In this document: in pieces, positions 36,219 to 41,963 of the stretch | Position numbering within the stretch: the first letter of the stretch is position 1 | Layout of the letters: each line of letters begins with the position of its first letter | Source: Litorilinea aerophila | Lineage (GTDB): Bacteria > Chloroflexota > Anaerolineae > Caldilineales > Caldilineaceae | Direction of reading: 5' to 3' | NCBI GenBank assembly: GCA_945905745.1 | Contig: CAMDQF010000012.1 | Location: 1-41,963 of the forward strand | Length of the DNA stretch: 41,963 bases | Notes under the pieces: generated by a model | What the model saw: only the letters and a program-made list of their open reading frames with translations | Told to the model about the DNA's origin: nothing | The model's database searches: none | Translations under genes and position numbers: made by a program

Positions 36219-36295
36219 AGTCCCCTGTACCCAGTCCCCTGTACCCAGTCCCCTGTACCCAGTCCCCAATCCCTACTCCCCAATCCCCAATCCCA
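36219..36295 (+). repeat. eleven-unit heptamer array abutting the rsmE start
   Basis: AGTCCCC TGTACCC alternate three times, then AGTCCCC AATCCCT ACTCCCC AATCCCC AATCCCA, eleven exact 7-nt steps. The last A is the first base of the rsmE ATG. A weaker palindromic part (AACGTGAAA-type units) lies at 36160-36215. Confidence 0.95.
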
Positions 36296-37032
36296 TGCAC
36301 CACTTCTTCCTCACCCACACCCCTATCACCCCCGGCCAGCCGATTGATCTGACATCCCTGGCCCATCAGTTGCGCTCTGTGCTACGCCTCTCCCCTGGCG
36401 AATCCATTCTGCTCCTGGACAATGCCGGTTTTGCCTATCCCACCGAAATTTCACGGCTGGACAAAAACGTTGCCCAAGGAAATGTACTAAGCCGGGAAGC
36501 TGCCGGAGGCGAACCGCCGGTTGCCCTGTCTCTCTATCTCTGCGCGCTCAAAGCGGACAAATTTGAGTGGGTGTTACAAAAAGGGGTGGAGATGGGCGTC
36601 AGCCGTTTTGTGCCGGTCATCAGCAGCCGGACAATTGTGCGCCCGGCGGAGAAGATCACCCGCAAGTATGAGCGCTGGCAGGCCATCATCCAGGAGGCCG
36701 CCGAGCAGTGCGGGCGGGGACGCTTGCCCGTGCTGGACGATCCGCTGGACTGGAACGCGGCCGTTGCCGAGCCGTCCGGTCTGCGGCTCCTGCCTTGGGA
36801 AGCCGCAGACGCCACTTCACTGACGCTGGGCGTGGCTTTGACCAGGACGGATTCTCCCGCGGCGTGCAGCCTGATCATCGGGCCAGAGGGGGGAATTGAC
36901 CCGGCAGAGGCGGCGCAAGCTATCAGCGCGGGCTGGCTGGCCGTCACCCTCGGCCCCCGCATCCTGCGCGCCGAGACCGCCGCGCTTACCGCGGCGGGGT
37001 TGATTCTGCATCGGTTGGGTGATTTGGGGTAG
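36295..37032 (+). CDS. rsmE: 16S rRNA m3U1498 methyltransferase
   Basis: 245 aa SPOUT methyltransferase of the RsmE family. N-terminal PUA-like domain MHHFFLTHTPITPGQPIDL, then LALK-type strand LYLCALKADKFEWVLQKGVEMGV, SSRTIVRP, IIQEAAEQCGRGRLP, and the knotted SAM site SLIIGPEGGIDPAEA and VTLGPRILRAETAALTA. Normal length. No Shine-Dalgarno is present because a pyrimidine-rich heptamer array runs up to the ATG; translation may rely on coupling with prmA or on another mechanism. Confidence 0.94.
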   Translation: MHHFFLTHTPITPGQPIDLTSLAHQLRSVLRLSPGESILLLDNAGFAYPTEISRLDKNVAQGNVLSREAAGGEPPVALSLYLCALKADKFEWVLQKGVEMGVSRFVPVISSRTIVRPAEKITRKYERWQAIIQEAAEQCGRGRLPVLDDPLDWNAAVAEPSGLRLLPWEAADATSLTLGVALTRTDSPAACSLIIGPEGGIDPAEAAQAISAGWLAVTLGPRILRAETAALTAAGLILHRLGDLG

Positions 37033-37046
37033 GGGCACAAAGAGTC

Positions 37047-37075
37047 TTGACAGAACAGATTACACGCAGTATTCT
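37047..37075 (+). promoter_or_regulatory. promoter/operator of the second vapBC
   Basis: TTGACA (37047-37052), 17-nt spacer, TATTCT (37070-37075). An inverted repeat ATTCT...AGAAT overlaps the -10 box, and ATTCT recurs downstream; a VapB operator is plausible. Confidence 0.7.
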
Positions 37076-37120
37076 GCAATAGAAGAATGTGATTCTACCA
37101 TTACAGAAACGGAGTGCAAA

Positions 37121-37378
37121 ATGAGCCTGAACATCAAAAACAAAGAGGTCTATACACTGGCAAGTGAGCTAGCCAAGATGACAGGACAAAGTATGACATC
37201 TGTTGTGCTGGACGCTTTGCGCATACAACGAAAACGCTTGTCTCAACGGGAAAACATGGAGACCCGGGTTCAAGAGTTGATGGCGATAGCTGCGCGCTGC
37301 GCCAAACACATTCGTCAACCAGCCAGCGCTGTAGAACACGGCGATATGCTCTATGACGAAAGTGGGATGCCCCAATGA
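37121..37378 (+). CDS. VapB-type antitoxin (Rv0623-like)
   Basis: 85 aa from ATG 37121, GGAG 6 nt upstream. MSLNIKNKEVYTLASELAKM then GQSMTSVVLDALRIQRKRL is the N-terminal DNA-binding segment of the PSK_trans_fac/Rv0623-like antitoxins. The C-terminal part should bind the toxin. ATGA overlap with the toxin gene. Confidence 0.9.
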   Translation: MSLNIKNKEVYTLASELAKMTGQSMTSVVLDALRIQRKRLSQRENMETRVQELMAIAARCAKHIRQPASAVEHGDMLYDESGMPQ

Positions 37379-37770
37379 TTATCGATACGTCGGCCTTGCT
37401 TGCCATTCTCTATCAGGAGGAAGACGCCGAGCGATTCGCCAGAGCAATCGCAACGGAAGCGATATGCCGGATGTCCGCAGCGAATTTCTTGGAGGCGGCT
37501 ATCAACATCGACAGCCGTGGCGGAGCAGAGGCCAGCCGGCAACTGGATTTTTTCATCCATCAGACCGGAATAGAAATCGCCGAAGTTACGCTTGCGCAAG
37601 CCCAGATCGCCCGGCAAACATATCAGGACTTTGGGAAGGGCAGACACAAAGCTGGTCTCAATTTTGGTGATTGTTTTGCCTATGCGCTTGCCAGAGATAC
37701 CGGTGAACCATTACTTTTCAAAGGCGACGATTTTATCTATACAGATATCACGAAGTACGCTGCGAGATAG
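37375..37770 (+). CDS. VapC-type PIN toxin
   Basis: 131 aa PIN ribonuclease: D4 (MIIDTSALLAIL), E40 (ANFLEAAIN), D99 (LNFGDCFAYALA) and D118/D119 (LLFKGDDFIYTDI). Matches the common VapC family that pairs with Rv0623-like antitoxins. The TAG stop is the first codon of a perfect palindrome. Confidence 0.94.
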   Translation: MIIDTSALLAILYQEEDAERFARAIATEAICRMSAANFLEAAINIDSRGGAEASRQLDFFIHQTGIEIAEVTLAQAQIARQTYQDFGKGRHKAGLNFGDCFAYALARDTGEPLLFKGDDFIYTDITKYAAR

Positions 37771-37810
37771 CCATTGTACGTCGGACTGACAGTCCGACGT
37801 ACAATGGCTA
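37768..37810. repeat. 43-bp perfect palindrome holding both convergent stop codons
   Basis: Arms of 20 bp (37768-37787, 37791-37810) are exact reverse complements around a 3-nt loop. The first three bases are the vapC TAG; the last three, on the other strand, are the TAG of the hydroxy-acid dehydrogenase. No T-run on either side within the arms. Confidence 0.95.
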
Positions 37811-38971
37811 TCTTCCGACCAGGCACCCCGGCAGTTCAGCCAAAGTCGGACAGCCAAGCTGCCCCATCGTCGATTGCAGCTCGGCCTTCAGAATGTTCAT
37901 CACGTGCTTGCCGCCCAAACTGTCCATGGCAGCCACGGCAAAGAGGAATGGACGCCCCATCAGCACGAAATCGGCTCCCAACGCCAACATCCGGGCAATG
38001 TCCAGCCCGGTGCGCACCCCTCCATCGGCCAGAATCGGCACATCCGGACCGACCGCAGCACGAATCTGGGGCAGCACAGAGACTGCCGTGGGCGCGGCGT
38101 CCAGTTGACGCCCGCCGTGATTGGAGACGAGCAGCGCGTCGGCCCCCAATGCCATATAGGCCTTTGCCTCTTCCGGGTCCAACACACCTTTGACAATCAG
38201 TTTGCCCGGCCAAAGGTCACGAATCTCCGCAAAGCGCTCGGCGGTGATGTGCTGGCCCATCCGTTCTTCGATGAATTTGGTGGATTCCCGGATCGAGCGA
38301 CCCACATTCTTGGACTTGCCGGCGTCGTGATAGGGTTTCAGATTTACAAACTGGGGCACACCCAGGCGCAACATACGCAGCGCCCATTCGGGATGGGTGG
38401 TCATCTGGAAGAGGGTCTTCGCATCGAGTCTGGGCGGCACGGACAGCCCGTTGCGGATGTCGTGATCCCGGCGCGTTTTGAAGGGGACATCGACCGTTAA
38501 TTGGATGGTTTCGTAGCCCGCTTCCCGGCAGCGCCGCAACAGGTCCTTGCGTACCTCTGGCTCCTGGGGCGTGTAAAGCTGGAACCAAGCATTTTCGCCA
38601 GCAATCTTGCGCGCCTCTTCCAGTGTAATAGTTGCCACTGTGCTCAAAGTGTAGGGGATGTTGTGTTGCTTAGCAGCCTTGGCCAGAATCCGCTCTGAAT
38701 TGGGCCAGACCAGTCCAGACAGACCCATCGGCGCCACGCCAAAGGGCGCATTAAATTCCTGTCCGAACAGACGGCAGCGGATATTGGGCTGGTCGGCTTC
38801 CTGCAGATAGCGGGGCATCAGCTCAACTGTGTCCAGGGAGTCCCGGTTCTTGCGCACCGAGACGCCTCGGCTGATGCCGTTGAAGAGGTAATCCCTGGCA
38901 AAGCCAGGAATGCGACGCTGCGCGGCGGCTTCCATGTGGGCGACACACGAAAATTCTTTGTCGATGTTCAT
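37808..38971 (-). CDS. FMN-dependent alpha-hydroxy-acid dehydrogenase
   Basis: 387 aa from ATG 38971 (AGGA upstream; the longer ORF enters repeat DNA). TIM-barrel flavoprotein of the L-lactate dehydrogenase/glycolate oxidase family. Motifs: FARDYLFNGISRG, APMGLSGLVWPNSE, FQLYTPQEPEVRKDLLRR, LTVDVPFKTRRDHDIRNG, LIVKGVLDPEEAKAYMALGA, the catalytic-His segment VSNHGGRQLDAAP, and FMN-phosphate loop ILADGGVRTGLDIARML. Substrate could be L-lactate, glycolate or mandelate; no associated permease. Confidence 0.93.
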   Translation of the reverse strand: MNIDKEFSCVAHMEAAAQRRIPGFARDYLFNGISRGVSVRKNRDSLDTVELMPRYLQEADQPNIRCRLFGQEFNAPFGVAPMGLSGLVWPNSERILAKAAKQHNIPYTLSTVATITLEEARKIAGENAWFQLYTPQEPEVRKDLLRRCREAGYETIQLTVDVPFKTRRDHDIRNGLSVPPRLDAKTLFQMTTHPEWALRMLRLGVPQFVNLKPYHDAGKSKNVGRSIRESTKFIEERMGQHITAERFAEIRDLWPGKLIVKGVLDPEEAKAYMALGADALLVSNHGGRQLDAAPTAVSVLPQIRAAVGPDVPILADGGVRTGLDIARMLALGADFVLMGRPFLFAVAAMDSLGGKHVMNILKAELQSTMGQLGCPTLAELPGCLVGR

Positions 38972-39102
38972 CGTTTTCAATCTTTCCTGATGGGTGGGGC
39001 GGGCTGTATCAAGAGAGAACGTCGGGGTGTGGGGATGACTTTGTAGTTGCGTGCCGGAATGTGTACGTAGGGTTGTATTCACGGATAAAGAGGAATACGG
39101 AT

Positions 39103-39138
39103 TAAATCCGAGTAATCTGTGCCGCTTGCGACCTCTGC
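39103..39138. repeat. 9-nt-period array
   Basis: AAATCCGAG TAATCTGTG CCGCTTGCG ACCTCTGCG, four nonamers upstream of the hydroxy-acid dehydrogenase gene. Related to arrays at 24376 and 17722. Confidence 0.65.
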
Positions 39139-39191
39139 GTTCCTATTTTCACAGTTTATGCGGTGTCAGCCGGTCGTATGGACTGTCCGGC

Positions 39192-40508
39192 TTATGCTAT
39201 GATTTCGGCAAAATCTGTACTATTACCTATGCGCAAGGGTACTCCTACGCTAGTATACAACGCCAGCATTCTATCCGCAATGATGCGCCAGCCATAGCGG
39301 CGAGCCTCTTTGCGCGCAGCCTTGCCCATCTCCCAGCGCAGCAGTTCGTCGCTGAGAAGAAGATTCATCCGGTTTGCCAGTTCCCCCGGCGCGCGGGGCG
39401 GCACGAGGAAACCGGTTTTGCTCTCCTTCACCAAATGGGCCAGTCCGCCGACTCTGGCCGCAATCAGCGGCGCGCCACAGGCCATGGCCTCCAGCCCCAC
39501 CATTCCAAAACTCTCATAATGGGAGGGCATCAGCACCACATCCGCCGCAGAATAGAAGTCAGGCAAGACCGACTGCTGGCGAGCGCCCACAAAACGCACA
39601 GTCCTCTCCAGCCCCAGCTCAGAGCGCAGAGCCTGCAAGCGGGCCATCTCTGCATCCAACTGGACGGCCCAGGGGCTACCGCCTACAATTGCGACAGTCA
39701 GTTGATCGGCCAGGCTGGGACTCTGATCACAGAGCAGACGGGTGGCCTGTATGATTGTGTCGATGCCTTTCAGCGGTTCGATACGGCCCACAAATAACGC
39801 AATTTTTTGGTCCAGAGGCAAGCCAAGCTGGCGACGCATTTCGACCCGGGGCTGGGGACGAAAATGGCAGAGGTCCACACCGGGTGGGATGACAGCGATT
39901 TTGGTCGGATCCGCGTCGTATAGCTCGATCAACTGATCCTCTTCGGCGGGGGTGGCTGCGATCAGTCGGTTGGCGAAGTGGGCGATCCGCTCCTCGCCAG
40001 CGATGCGCTCCTGGCTTGCCCGCTGGCTTTCATCCTGGGCAATCTGATTTTTCATCTGCCCCAGGGTATGATACATATGCACCACCGGCACAGGACCCCA
40101 ACACTGGCGCAACTTCTCGGCTACCAGCCCGGAAAGCCAGTAGTGGCTGTGGAGCAGATCGTAGCGGATGGCCTGCTCATAGGCAAAATGGCAGACGCCG
40201 AGCGCGAATTCGTCCAAATAGGGGATAATCGCATCCGGGGACGACGCATGGGGGGGACCAGCCGGTACATAGATCACCCGCACATTGTCGCCCAAATCTG
40301 TGCGGATGGCCGGCTCCTCCTCCGCCCCGGTCCGGGTGAAAATGTCCACAGACAGGCCGCGACGCCCAAGCGCCCGGCTGAGTTCCCGCACATAGACATT
40401 CATACCACCGGTTTTGCTGCCGCCCAACTGGGCCAGAGGGCCAGTATGGACGCTGAGCATGGCTACTCGCTGTGGTGCAGAGGGTCCGAGTTGCGTAGAT
40501 TCAGTCAT
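39192..40508 (-). CDS. MshA-like GT4 glycosyltransferase
   Basis: 438 aa from ATG 40508 (GTG 40523 is an alternative; neither has a strong Shine-Dalgarno). N-terminal RVAMLSVHTGPLAQLGG followed by TGGMNVYVRELSRALG is the hallmark of MshA, which makes GlcNAc-inositol-P, and of related sucrose-phosphate-synthase-like GTs. Further: LLHSHYWLSGLVAEKL, IPPGVDLCHFRPQ, ALFVGRIEPLKGIDTIIQA, MPSHYESFGMVGLEAMACG (EX7E), KTGFLVPPRAPGELA. It could start mycothiol-, bacillithiol- or other glycoside synthesis. A PIG-L deacetylase lies divergently next to it. Confidence 0.85.
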   Translation of the reverse strand: MTESTQLGPSAPQRVAMLSVHTGPLAQLGGSKTGGMNVYVRELSRALGRRGLSVDIFTRTGAEEEPAIRTDLGDNVRVIYVPAGPPHASSPDAIIPYLDEFALGVCHFAYEQAIRYDLLHSHYWLSGLVAEKLRQCWGPVPVVHMYHTLGQMKNQIAQDESQRASQERIAGEERIAHFANRLIAATPAEEDQLIELYDADPTKIAVIPPGVDLCHFRPQPRVEMRRQLGLPLDQKIALFVGRIEPLKGIDTIIQATRLLCDQSPSLADQLTVAIVGGSPWAVQLDAEMARLQALRSELGLERTVRFVGARQQSVLPDFYSAADVVLMPSHYESFGMVGLEAMACGAPLIAARVGGLAHLVKESKTGFLVPPRAPGELANRMNLLLSDELLRWEMGKAARKEARRYGWRIIADRMLALYTSVGVPLRIGNSTDFAEIIA

Positions 40509-40568
40509 TAGAGGACAATTCACCTTTCTCAGAAAACTGTTAGCAGAACTGTCTCAAGAGAATCATAT

Positions 40569-40597
40569 TTGCGATCCTTTCTGCTGCATTCTACACT
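40569..40597 (+). promoter_or_regulatory. promoter of the PIG-L deacetylase gene
   Basis: TTGCGA (40569-40574), 17-nt spacer, TACACT (40592-40597). Start near 40604, 32 nt before the ATG. Confidence 0.55.
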
Positions 40598-40635
40598 ACA
40601 CTTTCTATAGCGCGCAACCCAGGAGAAACGATCTC

Positions 40636-41385
40636 ATGGCATCCGACAAGATTCACACAATCGTACTCGCCGCCCATCTGGATGACGGCGTTCTTTCCTG
40701 TGGGGGACTAATCTACCAACGCACCCAGGCAGGGGAGGGTGTGCTGGTGGCAACGGTGATGGCCGGGGATGCGAAGGGGGGGCCATCCGATTACGCCCAA
40801 AGCCTGCGCGACCGCTGGCAGTTGGATACCAGCGCCGAAGCCCAGCGCCGGGCAGAGGATGCAGCAGCCTGTCAGGTGTTGGGGGCGGGCTATCTGCACT
40901 GGCCCATCCCCGACTGCATCTATCGGGGCGGGGCTGACGGTACGATGTACTATCAGTCCGATAACGAGATTTTCGGCCCGGTTCATCCCGGCGAGGCGGG
41001 ACTGGTGGCGGATGTGGTGGCGCTGCTACGCAGTCTACCCGGCGCAGAACAGATTGTCGCCCCGTTGACCGTCGGCAATCACGTGGATCACATTTTTGTG
41101 CGCCAGGCCGCCGAGCAGGTATTCGGCCAGCGCTTGAGCTATTACGAGGATTATCCCTACGCTCAGAAAAAGGGCAGCGTGCAGGCTGTGCTGGAAACCA
41201 CGGGACAGGAGTGGCAGGCGACGGTCTATCCGCTTTCCGAAGCCGCGCTGCAAGCCAAAATCGAAGCGATTCTGGCCTACCGTTCCCAGTTCAGCACCTT
41301 TTGGACGGATCGGGCTGATTTGGAGCGGCAGGTGCGGGGGTATGCGGAGAGCGTGGGTGGAGAGCGGGTATGGAGGAAGGCGTGA
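40636..41385 (+). CDS. PIG-L family deacetylase
   Basis: 249 aa from ATG 40636 with AGGAG 10 nt upstream. Zn-dependent N-deacetylase fold of the PIG-L/MshB/BshB family (LmbE). The first motif reads AAHLDDGVLSCGG: His14, Asp16 and Asp17 are kept, but the usual AHPDDE is AHLDDG. GNHVDHIFVRQAAE supplies the third metal ligand. In thiol pathways such enzymes remove acetate from GlcNAc-inositol or GlcNAc-malate. Divergent from the MshA-like gene, same region as a YfiT-like gene. Confidence 0.88.
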   Translation: MASDKIHTIVLAAHLDDGVLSCGGLIYQRTQAGEGVLVATVMAGDAKGGPSDYAQSLRDRWQLDTSAEAQRRAEDAAACQVLGAGYLHWPIPDCIYRGGADGTMYYQSDNEIFGPVHPGEAGLVADVVALLRSLPGAEQIVAPLTVGNHVDHIFVRQAAEQVFGQRLSYYEDYPYAQKKGSVQAVLETTGQEWQATVYPLSEAALQAKIEAILAYRSQFSTFWTDRADLERQVRGYAESVGGERVWRKA

Positions 41386-41390
41386 TGAGT

Positions 41391-41435
41391 GAGACGTGAG
41401 ATTGGACAACGATCTCACATTTCACGTCTTATGTT
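41391..41435. repeat. heptamer-type inverted repeat after the PIG-L gene
   Basis: AGACGTGA (41392-41399) pairs with TCACGTCT (41422-41429); units follow 7-nt steps (GATCTCA CATTTCA CGTCTTA TGTTTCT). Confidence 0.6.
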
Positions 41436-41473
41436 TCTCAGCCAAAGACCGGTCTCCAGCCCACAACGCACCC

Positions 41474-41938
41474 CTACTGAGCCGCCAGGGTCCGGGTGAT
41501 CTGGTCGATATGGCTCTCGCCGTGGGCAGCGTAGCTTTTCAGTATATCGTCCAAAGAAAGGTCCCCATTTGCCGGGTGGAAGCCCTTGCGTGCCCAGGCG
41601 TCGGTCGGCAGATTCTCCCAGAAGACAACCCAGCGGCTGTGCAGCGCAGTGAGCAGAGCAAGCGAGACGGCCAAGTCCGGGCCAGAGGCGTCGGCCATCT
41701 CAGCCCACATATCCTGATCATAAGGTTTCAACGGCGGATGATCTTCCGTGGCGATCAGCTTGCAGCGAATGTAGCTGTTCATATGCGAATCGGCCAGGTG
41801 ATGGACATTCTGGGCCACGCTCCACTCCCCGGCCAGAAAGTGACCAGTCAACTGGGCGTCGGTCAAGCCATCCACCAGCCCGGCGATCTGTTGCGGCAAG
41901 CGGCGGATTTTGTCGATGAGAAGGTCGCGGTCGGTCAT
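41474..41938 (-). CDS. DinB/YfiT-like metal-dependent thiol transferase
   Basis: 154 aa four-helix-bundle DinB superfamily protein. The segment VHHLADSHMNSYIRCK, then TEDHPPLKPYDQDMWAEM closely resembles B. subtilis YfiT (BstA, bacillithiol S-transferase). Metal-ligand His candidates: H46/H47, H139 and H143 (AAHGESHID). Members conjugate bacillithiol or mycothiol to electrophiles. GGGAG before the ATG. Convergent with the PIG-L gene. Confidence 0.88.
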   Translation of the reverse strand: MTDRDLLIDKIRRLPQQIAGLVDGLTDAQLTGHFLAGEWSVAQNVHHLADSHMNSYIRCKLIATEDHPPLKPYDQDMWAEMADASGPDLAVSLALLTALHSRWVVFWENLPTDAWARKGFHPANGDLSLDDILKSYAAHGESHIDQITRTLAAQ

Positions 41939-41963
41939 TGGGTTCTCCCTTTATAGGGCGGAC

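Noticed and set aside
36219-36295. CRISPR-like array
   Set aside because: Units are 7 nt without spacers and no cas genes are present; the Cas4-like nuclease is paired with recJ instead.

Overview
The window is about 42 kb of GC-rich bacterial chromosome with dense coding on both strands. I see no rRNA, tRNA, CRISPR array, transposase or phage gene. The gene set points to a filamentous or Anaerolineae/Caldilineae-like member of the Chloroflexota. The evidence is a mevalonate kinase, secreted proteins with Thr-Pro-rich linkers and a C-terminal membrane anchor, PA14-domain proteins, an RqcH homologue, many GT4 glycosyltransferases, frequent GTG starts, and intergenic spaces full of short-period palindromic repeats. 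The phylum is an inference; no marker gene in the window settles it.

Layout. (1) 1-5.5 kb, minus strand: a small-molecule kinase, a TerC-family membrane protein preceded by what looks like a yybP-ykoY (Mn2+) riboswitch with promoter and terminator, and an SDR / acyl-CoA dehydrogenase / APH-kinase cluster resembling the ACAD10/11 4-hydroxyacyl-CoA system. (2) 5.5-10.7 kb, plus strand: a consensus promoter driving a roughly 190-nt multi-hairpin leader or sRNA, then gatC, gatA, an aminotransferase and a UxuA-like dehydratase. (3) 10.7-17.6 kb: secreted PA14 and CBM-like surface proteins, rqcH, an unknown protein and a CelD/FemAB-type acyltransferase. (4) 18-23.3 kb, plus: a divergent glycogen synthase, glgB and nagA. 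(5) 23.3-33.8 kb, minus: mevalonate kinase, esterase, recJ, a Cas4/AddB-like iron-sulfur nuclease, a VapBC module, and a tightly overlapping methyltransferase plus three glycosyltransferases operon. (6) 34-37.8 kb: small membrane proteins, prmA, rsmE and a second VapBC. (7) 37.8-42 kb: an FMN-dependent hydroxy-acid dehydrogenase, then an MshA-like glycosyltransferase, a PIG-L deacetylase and a YfiT/BstA-like DinB protein, a combination that suggests low-molecular-weight thiol metabolism.

The most unusual signal is not a gene. At least ten loci carry short tandem units with a strict 7-nt period (sometimes 8 or 9), often arranged as palindromes. They repeatedly sit directly on gene ends: they supply stop codons, abut start codons that lack a Shine-Dalgarno sequence (rqcH, rsmE), and in one glycosyltransferase lie in frame inside the coding region. 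They resemble in kind the STRR heptamer repeats of cyanobacteria. Separate long perfect palindromes (20-24 bp arms) sit at the glgA-like/glgB and vapC/hydroxy-acid dehydrogenase junctions and contain the stop codons of the flanking genes.
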